From: Alphaproteobacteria bacterium | Lineage (GTDB): Bacteria; Pseudomonadota; Alphaproteobacteria; Rhizobiales; Rhizobiaceae | Assembly (NCBI GenBank): GCA_017308345.1 | Contig: JAFKFE010000230.1 | Span: 1 to 7,422, forward strand | Length of the DNA stretch: 7,422 bases | Reading direction: 5' to 3' | The notes under the pieces: generated by a model | The model's input: only the letters and a program-made list of their open reading frames with translations | The model's database searches: none | Told to the model about the DNA's origin: nothing | Shown here: in pieces, positions 1 through 6,123 of the stretch | Layout: every line of letters starts with the position of its first letter | How positions within the stretch are numbered: position 1 is the stretch's first letter | Translations under genes and position numbers: made by a program

Positions 1-206
1 AAGACCGGGAAGAAGGGCGGCGGCGTGCCATGCGGCCCGGCAGTCAGACCCTGGCTGTGGGCGACGGCAAGCTTGTCGTAGACCCAGCGATGGCGCGGAT
101 TCCAGGCCCAGGCGTCGCTGTCCTCGGTGGGGATGAAGACATCCGCGGGGCAAGCCACGTCCGCGAAATATTGTAACCGCCAAGGGTCGGCTTCGCAGAT
201 CGGCAT
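1..206 (-). CDS. Hypothetical protein, N-terminal 68 residues (runs off left edge)
   Basis: A minus-strand reading frame starts at ATG 206-204 and stays open to base 1, giving 68 complete codons. The product begins MPICEADPWRLQYF and continues with IPTEDSDAWAWNPRHRWVYD, then a Gly/Pro/Phe-rich stretch ending PPPFFPV. Codon use is GC-rich at third positions, as in neighbouring genes, and the tryptophan- and acid-rich composition looks like real protein rather than a shadow frame. No signal peptide or membrane segment is visible. The frame is also open upstream of 206, so a longer start is possible, and no strong ribosome binding site marks the chosen ATG. I do not recognise the family, and too little is present to assign a function. 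It diverges from the DUF983 gene with a 64-base gap. In related bacteria I would expect cytochrome oxidase subunit III (coxC) upstream of DUF983, so the setting differs from that expectation. Confidence 0.6.
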   Translation of the reverse strand, partial: MPICEADPWRLQYFADVACPADVFIPTEDSDAWAWNPRHRWVYDKLAVAHSQGLTAGPHGTPPPFFPV

Positions 207-270
207 TTGGGATAGCGGGAAAGGTTCGCAGGGGCGGACGGAGTCGTGTTCGCCAGGACGATCCTATAGC
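207..270. promoter_or_regulatory. Divergent intergenic region between the left-edge gene and the DUF983 gene
   Basis: These 64 bases separate two divergent starts and should hold the promoter of at least one of them. I see no convincing -35/-10 pair, operator or palindrome. An AGGA at about 255-258 lies 12 bases before the DUF983 ATG and may act as a weak ribosome binding site. Confidence 0.3.
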
Positions 271-636
271 ATGCGCCACCGGGCCGCGGTGAGACGCGGC
301 CTTTTCTGCCGCTGCCCGAGATGCGGCGAAGGCAAGCTGTTCTCGGGTTTCCTCACCGTCGGCAAGCGCTGCTACAATTGCGGCCTCGACTATTCCTTCG
401 CCGATGCCGGGGACGGGCCGGCGGTATTCGTCATCCTGATCATCGGCTTCGTGGTCGTCGGCCTCGCGCTGTGGATGGAGGTGGCGCTCAACCCGCCGCT
501 CTGGCTGCACTTCATCTTGTAGATACCGCTGGCGCGTGTGCTCTGCCTGACGGCGCTGCGCCTGATCAAGGGCGTGCTGATCACCTTGCAGTACTCGAAG
601 AAGGCCTCCGAAGGCAGGCTGGAATCCAAGGAATGA
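271..636 (+). pseudogene. DUF983 family zinc-ribbon/membrane protein, interrupted by an in-frame TAG
   Basis: The frame starts at ATG 271 and would end at TGA 634-636, giving 121 codons, close to the usual length for rhizobial DUF983 proteins. It shows the family layout: a CPRCGEGKLF motif (Cys15 and Cys18), a second pair at Cys34 and Cys37 (CYNCGLDY), the FADAGDGPAVFV signature at about 43-54, and a transmembrane helix at about 51-69. Codon 84 is TAG (520-522), inside the second hydrophobic stretch. After it the same frame continues for 37 plausible codons (IPLARVLCLTALRLIKGVLI, then LQYSKK) to a TGA that overlaps the SURF1 ATG. As I recall relatives, this site carries a tryptophan (LW-P), so one TGG to TAG change would explain the break. 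The truncated 83-residue product keeps the cysteines and first helix. The biochemical role of DUF983 is unknown. It often sits between coxC and SURF1, which suggests a part in cytochrome oxidase assembly. Real nonsense mutation and sequencing error cannot be told apart here. Confidence 0.8.
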
Positions 637-1388
637 CCGAGACGACAGGTTCGGCTGCCGGCCGTTCGCGGCCGCGCTCGGCGTTGCTGCTCGGTCTCGG
701 CCTGGTCCTGTTCGCGATGCTGGTCGGGCTCGGCACCTGGCAGGTCCAGCGCCTGCACTGGAAGGAGGGCCTGCTCGCGACCATCGACAGGCGCACCCAT
801 TCGGCACCTCTGGCGCTGGCCGACGTCGAGAAGGAATTCGCCGCTTCCCATGATGTCGATTACACCCCGGTGACGGTGACAGGCACCTTCCTGCACCAGG
901 GCGAGCGACATTTCTTTTCGACCTGGGAAGGGGAGAGCGGCTTCAATGTCTACACGCCGTTGCGGCTCGATGACGGCCGTTTCGTGCTCGTCAACCGCGG
1001 CTTCGTCCCTTATGACCTCAAGGATCCGGCGAAGCGCCAGCAGGGCGAAACTGCCGGCAAGGTGACGGTCACTGGGCTCGCCCGCAATCCGCTGCCCGCA
1101 AAGCCGTCGATGATGCTTCCCGACAATGATGTCGCCAAGAACATCTTCTACTGGAAGGACCGCGACGTCATGGCGGCGACCGCTGGCCTGCCCACCGGCT
1201 TCGTGCTGGTGCCGTTCTTCATCGACGCCGACAAGACGCCGAACCCCGGCGGCCTGCCGGTCGGTGGCGTCACCATCATCGATCTGCCGAACAATCACCT
1301 GCAATATGCGGTGACCTGGTACGGGCTGGCCGCCGCTCTTGCCGCCGTGTTGATCCTCAGGCTTCGCCGCCCGGCGAAGGAAGCGTGA
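633..1388 (+). CDS. SURF1 family cytochrome c oxidase assembly protein
   Basis: The 251-residue product has the standard SURF1 plan: two membrane helices flanking a periplasmic domain. Helix 1 is at about 17-36, followed by GTWQVQRL (34-41). The central domain carries YTPLRL (107-112) and the hallmark VNRGFVP (120-126). NNHLQYAVTWYGLA (220-233) leads into helix 2 (about 225-243), and a short basic tail follows. The histidine in HLQYA is conserved in the family. SURF1 proteins help insert heme a into subunit I of aa3-type cytochrome oxidase in the inner membrane. The start at 633 is chosen because ATG overlaps the DUF983 TGA (ATGA, 633-636), a sign of translational coupling, and because it gives the normal family length. 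The frame is open back to 321, but that stretch is antisense-like shadow within DUF983. The DUF983 nonsense codon ends translation 111 bases before this start, which could weaken coupling. Confidence 0.93.
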   Translation: MTETTGSAAGRSRPRSALLLGLGLVLFAMLVGLGTWQVQRLHWKEGLLATIDRRTHSAPLALADVEKEFAASHDVDYTPVTVTGTFLHQGERHFFSTWEGESGFNVYTPLRLDDGRFVLVNRGFVPYDLKDPAKRQQGETAGKVTVTGLARNPLPAKPSMMLPDNDVAKNIFYWKDRDVMAATAGLPTGFVLVPFFIDADKTPNPGGLPVGGVTIIDLPNNHLQYAVTWYGLAAALAAVLILRLRRPAKEA

Positions 1389-1400
1389 AGCCGGTCGCTC

Positions 1401-1429
1401 TTGACAGGGCGGGGGCATGCACCTCATTT
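1401..1429 (+). promoter_or_regulatory. Possible sigma-70-type promoter upstream of ispH
   Basis: A perfect TTGACA (1401-1406), preceded by CTC, lies just after the SURF1 stop. About 17 bases downstream is only a weak -10 match (TCATTT, 1424-1429). Alphaproteobacterial -10 boxes are often degenerate, so this could be the ispH-thrB-rnhA promoter. The -10 box makes the call weak. Confidence 0.3.
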
Positions 1430-1437
1430 CGCCTTCA

Positions 1438-1480
1438 GCAATTCCAGGAAAAGTGTGAGCGGTTTTCCGTCTGGAATTGC
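1438..1480. repeat. Rhizobial-type intergenic palindromic element upstream of ispH
   Basis: GCAATTCCAG (1438-1447) and CTGGAATTGC (1471-1480) form a perfect 10-base inverted repeat. A second pair, GAAAA (1448-1452) and TTTTC (1463-1467), nests inside it. The general form, AATTCCAGGAAAA then CGGTTTTCC then GGAATTGC, matches short palindromes I know to be abundant between rhizobial genes. It lies in the SURF1-ispH gap, 43 bases before the ispH ATG, and would be in the ispH leader if the promoter at 1401 is used. Degenerate copies of the same element are at 5209-5250 and 5261-5297. Confidence 0.75.
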
Positions 1481-1523
1481 GCCAAGACAAAGAGATGGAT
1501 TCCGACTGAACCGGCCCGTTTTC

Positions 1524-2528
1524 ATGACTGAGAAAAAGCCCCCGCTGACGATCATGCTCTGCCAGCCACGCGGCTTCTGCGCCGGCGTCGACCGTGCCAT
1601 CCAGATCGTCGTCCTGGCGCTGAAGAAATACGGCGCGCCGGTCTATGTCCGCCACGAGATCGTTCACAACCGCTATGTCGTCGAGGGGCTGCAGAGCCTG
1701 GGCGCGGTCTTCATCGAGGAACTGTCCGAGATCCCGCCGGAGCATCGCCAGTCGCCCGTGGTCTTTTCCGCGCATGGCGTGCCGAAGTCGGTGCCGGCGG
1801 ATGCCGAGGCGCGCAATCTCTTCTACCTCGATGCCACTTGCCCGCTCGTCTCCAAGGTGCACAAGCAGGCGATGCGCCACCAGCGCCTCGGTCGCCACGT
1901 GCTCCTGATCGGCCATGCCGGCCACCCGGAAGTGATCGGCACGATGGGCCAGTTGCCGGAAGGCGCCGTGACCCTGATCGAGACCGAGGCCGACGCGGCG
2001 CGCTTCGTGCCTGTCGACGCTTCGGCGCTCGGCTTCGTCACCCAGACAACCTTGTCGGTCGAGGACACCGCCGGCATCATCCGGGCGCTCCAGGAGCGGT
2101 TTCCCGAACTGCACGCGGCGGCGGCCGAATCGATCTGCTACGCCACCACCAACCGCCAGGAAGCGGTGAAGGAAACGGCTCCCGGCGCCGATCTTTTCCT
2201 CATCGTCGGCGCTCCCAATTCGTCCAACTCGCGTCGCCTTGTCGAAGTGGCGGAGCGCGCGGGCGCCGCGATGTCGCTTCTCGTGCAGCGCGCCGCCGAG
2301 ATTCCGTGGGATGAGATCGCCGGGATTTCGACGCTTGGCCTGTCGGCCGGCGCCTCGGCGCCTGAGATCATCGTCGACGAGATCATCGACGCGTTCCGGC
2401 AGCGCTTCGACGTCACCATCGACCTGGCCATCACGGCCACGGAAACGGAGGATTTTCCGGTGATGCGGGTACTGCGCGATGTCGAACTGACGGCGGCCGA
2501 CATGGCCTTCGTCAACGGAGCGGCGTGA
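1524..2528 (+). CDS. ispH: 4-hydroxy-3-methylbut-2-enyl diphosphate reductase (IspH)
   Basis: This is the last enzyme of the MEP isoprenoid pathway. It reduces HMBPP to IPP and DMAPP with a [4Fe-4S] cluster in the cytosol. The 334-residue product has the expected cluster cysteines: Cys19 in [11 protein letters not shown], Cys106 in [11 protein letters not shown] and Cys205 in [12 protein letters not shown]. Substrate-site motifs are also present: EIVHNRYVV (His48), FSAHGVPKS (His84), [13 protein letters not shown] (His134, Glu136), VTQTTLS (Thr175/176) and the NSSNSRRL phosphate-binding loop (232-239). The ATG at 1524 is chosen because the protein then starts just before the first cluster motif, as in the family. 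An in-frame ATG at 1401 would add 41 residues that read through the palindromic repeat and are not protein-like. It is the first gene of a tight cluster with thrB, 6 bases downstream. No residue needed for catalysis appears to be missing. Confidence 0.97.
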   Translation: MTEKKPPLTIMLCQPRGFCAGVDRAIQIVVLALKKYGAPVYVRHEIVHNRYVVEGLQSLGAVFIEELSEIPPEHRQSPVVFSAHGVPKSVPADAEARNLFYLDATCPLVSKVHKQAMRHQRLGRHVLLIGHAGHPEVIGTMGQLPEGAVTLIETEADAARFVPVDASALGFVTQTTLSVEDTAGIIRALQERFPELHAAAAESICYATTNRQEAVKETAPGADLFLIVGAPNSSNSRRLVEVAERAGAAMSLLVQRAAEIPWDEIAGISTLGLSAGASAPEIIVDEIIDAFRQRFDVTIDLAITATETEDFPVMRVLRDVELTAADMAFVNGAA

Positions 2529-2534
2529 AACCGG

Positions 2535-3497
2535 ATGGCCGTCTACACCGACGTCAACGAAGGCGAGCTGACCGCATTCCTCAAAGCCTATCCGGTGGGA
2601 GAACTGCTCTCCTACAAGGGCATCGCCGAAGGCACCGAGAATTCCAACTTCCTGGTCCACGCCTCGACCGGCTCCTACATCCTGACGCTTTACGAGAAGC
2701 GCGTCGACAAGGCGGACCTGCCGTTCTTTCTCGGCCTGATGGGCCATCTCGCCAGGAAGGGCATTTCCTGTCCGCTGCCGGTCACCGCGCATGACGGCAC
2801 CGTCATCGGCACGCTTGCCGGCCGGCCGGCCGTCATCATCACCTTCCTCGAAGGCCTGTCGCTCAGGCGGCCGACCGCCGCGCATTGCGCGGAAGTCGGC
2901 AAGGCGCTCGCCAGCCTCCATATCGCCGGCCAGGATTTTCAGATGACACGGCCGAACGCGCTGGCGATCGATGGCTGGCGCAAGCTCTGGGCGGCCTCGC
3001 GCGACCGCGCCGACGAGGTCGAGCGGGGCCTGGCGGCCGAGGTCGACGCCGACTTCGCCGATTTCGAGCGCAACTGGCCGAAGGGCCTGCCGCAAGGCAT
3101 CATCCATGCCGACCTGTTCCCGGACAATGTCTTCTTCCTCGGCGAGAAACTGTCGGGGCTGATCGACTTCTATTTCGCCTGTGACGACCTTTACGCCTAC
3201 GACGTCGCCACCTGCCTCAACGCCTGGTGCTTCGAGAAGGATTTTTCCTTCAACCTGACCAAAGGGGCGGCGCTGCTCGCCGGCTATCAGTCGGTGCGGC
3301 CGCTCGGGAGCGACGAGAAGGCGGCGCTGCCTATTCTGGCGCGCGGCTCGGCGCTGCGCTTCATGCTGACGAGGCTCTATGACTGGCTGACCATTCCTGA
3401 CGGCGGACTGGTGATGAAGCGCGATCCGACCGAATATATCCGCCGCATGCGCTTCCACCGCGCCATCAGGTCGCCATCCGAATACGGGCTCAAATGA
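2535..3497 (+). CDS. thrB: Homoserine kinase, APH-fold type
   Basis: The product phosphorylates homoserine with ATP to O-phosphohomoserine, the step before threonine synthase. Its 320 residues fit the alternative homoserine kinase found in alphaproteobacteria and pseudomonads, which has the aminoglycoside-phosphotransferase/choline-kinase fold and is unrelated to the GHMP-type ThrB of E. coli. The N-terminus has the family-like [12 protein letters not shown], then a nucleotide-binding lobe with GTENSNFLV (33-41) and YILTLYEKR (48-56). The catalytic loop is [14 protein letters not shown] (188-201), with Asp193 as likely base and Asn198 as a metal ligand. The metal-binding LIDF (209-212, Asp211) follows, then [12 protein letters not shown]. 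The start lies 6 bases after the ispH stop, and the end overlaps rnhA by 4 bases, so the genes are probably co-transcribed. An antibiotic-modifying role is unlikely given the length, the N-terminus and the housekeeping neighbours. Confidence 0.93.
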   Translation: MAVYTDVNEGELTAFLKAYPVGELLSYKGIAEGTENSNFLVHASTGSYILTLYEKRVDKADLPFFLGLMGHLARKGISCPLPVTAHDGTVIGTLAGRPAVIITFLEGLSLRRPTAAHCAEVGKALASLHIAGQDFQMTRPNALAIDGWRKLWAASRDRADEVERGLAAEVDADFADFERNWPKGLPQGIIHADLFPDNVFFLGEKLSGLIDFYFACDDLYAYDVATCLNAWCFEKDFSFNLTKGAALLAGYQSVRPLGSDEKAALPILARGSALRFMLTRLYDWLTIPDGGLVMKRDPTEYIRRMRFHRAIRSPSEYGLK

Positions 3498-4027
3498 ACA
3501 AGCAAGTTGAAATCTTCACCGACGGGGCCTGTTCGGGCAATCCCGGCCCCGGTGGCTGGGGCGCCATATTGCGCTTCAACGGCAAGACCAAGGAATTGTC
3601 GGGCGGCGAGGCCGAGACGACCAACAACCGCATGGAACTGCTCGCCGCCATCACCGCGCTCAACGCGTTGAAGGAGCCGTGCACCGTCGAGCTGCACACC
3701 GACAGCAAATATGTCATGGACGGCATCTCCAAATGGATCCATGGCTGGAAGAAGAACGGCTGGAAGACCGCCGACAAGAAGCCGGTCAAGAACGGCGAGT
3801 TGTGGCAGGCGCTGGACGAAGCCAACCGCCGCCACAAGGTGATCTGGAACTGGGTCAAGGGCCATGCCGGCCACCCGGAGAACGAGCGTGCCGACGAATT
3901 GGCGCGCGAAGGCATGGCGCCGTTCAAGAAGGGGCCGACGCGGCCCGCACCGATTGCGGCCGCGCCAAAGCAGGAAGGCGCCCCGGCAAGGAAACCCGCG
4001 CCCAGACGTTCGACCCAGAGCTATTAA
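3494..4027 (+). CDS. rnhA: Ribonuclease HI with C-terminal extension
   Basis: RNase HI cuts the RNA strand of RNA:DNA hybrids (R-loops, Okazaki primers) in the cytosol using two metal ions. All catalytic positions match E. coli numbering exactly: Asp10 ([17 protein letters not shown]), Glu48 (NNRMELLAA), Asp70 (LHTDSKYV), His124 ([10 protein letters not shown]) and Asp134 (ERADELA). The basic handle around residues 80-100 ([10 protein letters not shown], then [14 protein letters not shown]) is intact. The fold ends near residue 141. Residues 142-177 are a tail rich in Pro, Ala, Lys and Arg, ending RRSTQSY, probably disordered. Its role is unclear, though the positive charge could help nucleic-acid binding. 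The ATG overlaps the thrB stop (ATGA, 3494-3497), which fixes the start and implies coupled translation. The gene converges on the DUF2938-like gene with only 21 bases between stops, and no intrinsic terminator is visible there. Confidence 0.97.
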   Translation: MNKQVEIFTDGACSGNPGPGGWGAILRFNGKTKELSGGEAETTNNRMELLAAITALNALKEPCTVELHTDSKYVMDGISKWIHGWKKNGWKTADKKPVKNGELWQALDEANRRHKVIWNWVKGHAGHPENERADELAREGMAPFKKGPTRPAPIAAAPKQEGAPARKPAPRRSTQSY

Positions 4028-4048
4028 GAGATTGACGGCTTCCCGCGA

Positions 4049-4525
4049 TCAGCGGATCAGCAGCGCCGTCGAGAACATGCCGAGCGCGAACACAGTGTGC
4101 GCCACGAGGTTGAGCGCGCGCACCTTCATCGGATTGGGGACCTTGGATGCCGCCCAGCCGGCGCCCATGCCCGGCGCCAGCAGGAACCAGCCGGCGCCGA
4201 CCGTGACGATGCCGAGGATGAAGGCCGGCAGGAAAGTCGGCGCCGCCAGCCAGCCCGCGCCCGCGAGCACCACCAGGATCACGCCGTAGAGGATGCCGAC
4301 CAGATAGTGGAAGGCCCAGCCGAGCGCCTTTTCATGCGCATAGGGCGCGGCCTTGCCGATATCGTCGTGGAAGACTTTTTCCGGCAGATGCCGGACCCAC
4401 CGTCCGACCATGCCCCAATTGGGCAAGGGATGGCCGATCGCCTTGTTGAGGATGATCGCCCAGATATCCATGAACACCGTGGCGCCGATGCCGATCGCCA
4501 CCGCGCGCCAGACGATGTCGAGCAT
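4049..4525 (-). CDS. DUF2938-like small integral membrane protein
   Basis: The 158-residue product has four predicted membrane helices at about 5-27, 68-90, 95-117 and 135-157. Between helices 1 and 2 lies a 40-residue polar loop with GHPLPNWGMVGRWVRHLPEK and a His/Asp pair (FHDDIGKA). The length, the first helix (GATVFMDIWAIILN) and the small-residue-rich later helices (GAGWFLLAPGMGAGWAASKV) resemble the DUF2938 family of bacterial inner-membrane proteins of unknown function. Placement in that family is from memory of its pattern, so it is moderately sure. The start ATG (4525-4523) lies 2 bases from the end of a palindromic repeat, and a weak AGGA (4537-4540, read on the minus strand) falls inside the repeat arm. 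It follows the peroxiredoxin gene on the same strand across a 121-base repeat-filled gap, so a shared transcript is possible but not certain. Confidence 0.78.
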   Translation of the reverse strand: MLDIVWRAVAIGIGATVFMDIWAIILNKAIGHPLPNWGMVGRWVRHLPEKVFHDDIGKAAPYAHEKALGWAFHYLVGILYGVILVVLAGAGWLAAPTFLPAFILGIVTVGAGWFLLAPGMGAGWAASKVPNPMKVRALNLVAHTVFALGMFSTALLIR

Positions 4526-4527
4526 CA

Positions 4528-4597
4528 GAGCATGATCCTGAACCGGAGGTCAGCGCACGCAAAAAGTGGGAACGGGTTTTCGGACAAGATCATGCTC
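4528..4597. repeat. Palindromic mosaic element with GAGCATGATC ends
   Basis: GAGCATGATC (4528-4537) and GATCATGCTC (4588-4597) form a perfect 10-base inverted repeat. Inside, AAAAGTGGGAACGGGTTTTC (4562-4581) resembles the centre of the element at 1449-1467. The form matches a palindrome common in rhizobial intergenic DNA, where as I recall the left arm runs almost directly into the AAAAGTGGGA core. Here about 24 extra bases (4538-4561) separate the left arm from the core, so this copy looks like a variant or one with an insertion. It abuts the start codon of the DUF2938-like gene. Confidence 0.75.
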
Positions 4598-4607
4598 CAG
4601 CAAAGAG

Positions 4608-4650
4608 TTAGATCAGGATGGCGGGTCGACGAAACGTCATCCTGATCTAA
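4608..4650. repeat. 13-base perfect inverted repeat overlapping the peroxiredoxin stop codon
   Basis: TTAGATCAGGATG (4608-4620) and CATCCTGATCTAA (4638-4650) pair perfectly around a 17-base loop. The right arm contains the peroxiredoxin stop codon (4649-4647, TAG on the minus strand), so the hairpin would form exactly at the 3' end of that mRNA. A run of CTCTTTG follows on the minus strand, a poor U-tract. It could be a weak intrinsic terminator or an mRNA 3'-end stabiliser. The sequence also looks like another module of rhizobial mosaic repeats. Confidence 0.7.
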
Positions 4651-5129
4651 AGCTGCTCGAGGATTTTTGCCGCGCCGCTCTCGTTGACGCCAGGCTTTGT
4701 CTCGACATTGAGCGCGGTGACCTTGCCGTCGTCGACGATCATCGAAAACCGCTTGGAGCGCAGGCCCATGCCGGCCGCGGAAAGATCGTTGTCGAGTCCC
4801 ACGGCCTTGGCGAAGTCACCGCTGCCATCGGCAAGATAGAGGATCTTGCCTTCGCCGCCCGAGAAGCGCGCCCAGGCGCCCATGACATGCACGTCGTTGA
4901 CCGAGACGACGGCGATCGTGTCGACGCCGCGCGCCAGGATGGCGTCATGGTTTTCGAGATAGCCCGGCAAATGGTTGTTGCTGCAGGTCGGCGTGAAGGC
5001 GCCGGGAACACCGAACAGCACCACCTTCTTGCCGGCGAAGATCTCGTTGCCCTTTATATCCTTCGCGCCATCGGCGGTCATCGTCTTGAAGGTCACGTCG
5101 GGCAGTTTTTCGCCAACCGAAATGGTCAT
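4647..5129 (-). CDS. Peroxiredoxin, Prx5-type, single cysteine
   Basis: The 160-residue product is a thiol peroxidase of the Prx5 group (redoxin domain), which reduces hydrogen peroxide and organic hydroperoxides in the cytosol. The active-site motif PGAFTPTCS (42-50) carries the peroxidatic Cys49 with Thr46, and the supporting arginine is at 124 or 127 (GLRSKRFSMIV). Other family marks are VSVNDVHVMGAW (76-87) and LYLADGSGDFAKAVGLD (97-113). Cys49 is the only cysteine, so there is no resolving cysteine. It must be recycled by an outside thiol such as glutathione/glutaredoxin, or act as a 1-Cys enzyme. Full length is typical. The ATG at 5129 has a GAGG about 6 bases upstream on the minus strand. 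The next gene upstream on the same strand encodes a DsbD-N-like exported protein, which gives a redox context. The 3' end forms a strong hairpin. Confidence 0.94.
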   Translation of the reverse strand: MTISVGEKLPDVTFKTMTADGAKDIKGNEIFAGKKVVLFGVPGAFTPTCSNNHLPGYLENHDAILARGVDTIAVVSVNDVHVMGAWARFSGGEGKILYLADGSGDFAKAVGLDNDLSAAGMGLRSKRFSMIVDDGKVTALNVETKPGVNESGAAKILEQL

Positions 5130-5208
5130 GGGAGCCTCGCTTGGGGGAGATGGGAAGGACTGAAACCTTCGATATCTGACTGCGCGGCGGCCAGCAACCT
5201 CTCACAGC

Positions 5209-5250
5209 AAGTCCAGGAAAAGGCCGCGCCGGTTTTCCGTCATGAATCGC
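5209..5250. repeat. Degenerate palindromic element, copy 1 of 2
   Basis: AAGTCCAGGAAAA (5209-5221), then CGGTTTTCCGTCATGAATCGC (5230-5250) after a GC-rich centre, aligns with the intact element at 1438-1480. The outer arms have decayed: GTCC replaces ATTCC, and TGAATCGC replaces GGAATTGC. It is followed by GGCTCAAAGAG, matching the GCCAAGACAAAGAG that follows the intact copy. It lies in the leader of the peroxiredoxin gene. Confidence 0.6.
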
Positions 5251-5260
5251 GGCTCAAAGA

Positions 5261-5297
5261 GCAATTCCAGGAAAAATTGCACGGCGGTTTTCCTCCC
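5261..5297. repeat. Degenerate palindromic element, copy 2 of 2
   Basis: GCAATTCCAGGAAAA (5261-5275), then CGGCGGTTTTCC (5282-5293), repeats the same pattern 11 bases after copy 1. The right outer arm is lost. In its place GCAATT (5261-5266) can pair with AATTGC (5275-5280), giving a short alternative hairpin. It lies 20 bases past the stop of the DsbD-like gene on the minus strand. Confidence 0.6.
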
Positions 5298-5316
5298 GGC
5301 TCGAGGAGAAGCTGGA

Positions 5317-6123
5317 TCAAGGGAAAGGCAGCAGCCCGTCCACTGAACCCTCGGCGCTGGTCAGCGTATAGTATAGCCCGCCATCGGTCGGCGTCGCCGA
5401 CGGCCGGTCGAGGATCGGCACGGTGAAGACGAGCTTGCCGTCCTTCTCGCTGCGCACCGGCGCGCCGAACATATAGTCGCGCTCGCCGGCGATGAAGAAG
5501 TCGACCGACTCCGGATCGCCGTGCGATTGTGCCTGGACGACAAGGGTCTCGTGGTCGCCCGGGAGCACGCTGATGCCGAAATCGGACCGGGCTGGAGAGG
5601 GTAGCGTCGCAAGCGCGGTTTTCACCAATGCCGCGTCCGTCGCGTTGTCGGGATCGGAACCAGGATCGACGCTGAGCTTGGTCTGCACTGGAATGCAGAT
5701 CGTCTCGCAGATGCCGAGGAAGATGTTGGCATCGATGGACGCCGGCTGACCGGGCGCCGAGAGCGTGAAGGTCACCGGCAGCGACACCGGGCGATCGTAG
5801 CCGGCCCATTTGCCGTAGCCGTCGTCATGCCGCCGAGGCGGCGGGAACGACAACTGGGCGTCCGCGATATTGGTGCTGCCCGATATGTCGAGTTGCGGCG
5901 GCACGCCGGCGTCACCCGGGTCGCGCCAATAGGTCTTCCAGCCCGGCTTCAGCGCGATGTCGAGCACGCCGTGGAGCTTGCCGGCCTCGTCGGGCTTGCC
6001 GGTGGTCACCAGCCGCACCTTGCCGCCCTCGCTGTTGTACCAGATCGATGAGGAGGCCTCGGCCGGGAGGCCGGTAGCCCACCCGAAAACGACGCCGAGA
6101 ACCATTATCTTCATGTATCGCAT
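5317..6123 (-). CDS. Exported DsbD N-terminal-domain-like protein (thiol:disulfide interchange family)
   Basis: From ATG 6123 the product is 268 residues. It begins with a signal peptide ([20 protein letters not shown], then AEA-SS, likely cut near residue 23), so it should act in the periplasm. The mature part has the immunoglobulin-like features of DsbD-N/ScsB N-terminal domains: [19 protein letters not shown] (about 58-76), a [12 protein letters not shown] stretch (106-117) and [11 protein letters not shown] (137-147) with a CxxxC pair at Cys139 and Cys143. In DsbD this domain passes electrons to periplasmic partners. The membrane and thioredoxin-like domains of full DsbD are absent, so it would need a separate electron donor, or may serve another role. 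An in-frame GTG at 6174 would add 17 residues. The ATG is preferred because it puts a short basic n-region before the hydrophobic core. Neither has a clear ribosome binding site. It lies upstream of the peroxiredoxin gene on the same strand, across a 187-base gap. Confidence 0.82.
   Translation of the reverse strand: MRYMKIMVLGVVFGWATGLPAEASSSIWYNSEGGKVRLVTTGKPDEAGKLHGVLDIALKPGWKTYWRDPGDAGVPPQLDISGSTNIADAQLSFPPPRRHDDGYGKWAGYDRPVSLPVTFTLSAPGQPASIDANIFLGICETICIPVQTKLSVDPGSDPDNATDAALVKTALATLPSPARSDFGISVLPGDHETLVVQAQSHGDPESVDFFIAGERDYMFGAPVRSEKDGKLVFTVPILDRPSATPTDGGLYYTLTSAEGSVDGLLPFP

Noticed and set aside
127..270. A 48-codon extension of DUF983
   Set aside because: It overlaps the divergent left-edge gene and has Ser/Gly/Arg-rich low-complexity sequence. 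The family-like start is ATG 271.
321..632. A 104-codon N-terminal extension of SURF1
   Set aside because: It reads the DUF983 gene out of frame, looks like Arg/Ala-rich shadow, and SURF1 has its normal length from 633 with an ATGA overlap.
1401..1523. A 41-codon extension of IspH
   Set aside because: It translates the palindromic repeat and the candidate promoter. The family starts just before the first cysteine motif, at 1524.
390..3458. A 1022-codon open frame on the minus strand, antisense to SURF1, ispH and thrB
   Set aside because: It covers three clearly conserved plus-strand genes. Its product is rich in Arg, Asp, Gly and Ala with no domain pattern, typical of an antisense frame in high-GC DNA where GC-biased third positions remove stops.
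2535..3497. Aminoglycoside phosphotransferase (resistance gene) reading of thrB
   Set aside because: The fold is shared, but the length, N-terminal motif and clustering with ispH and rnhA fit homoserine kinase.
4028..4048. Bidirectional terminator between rnhA and the DUF2938-like gene
   Set aside because: The gap is only 21 bases, and I could not find a convincing stem followed by a T-run in or around it.
4566..5426. A 286-codon plus-strand frame antisense to the peroxiredoxin gene
   Set aside because: It runs through the repeats and both flanking gene ends with no recognisable motif, while the minus-strand peroxiredoxin is unambiguous.
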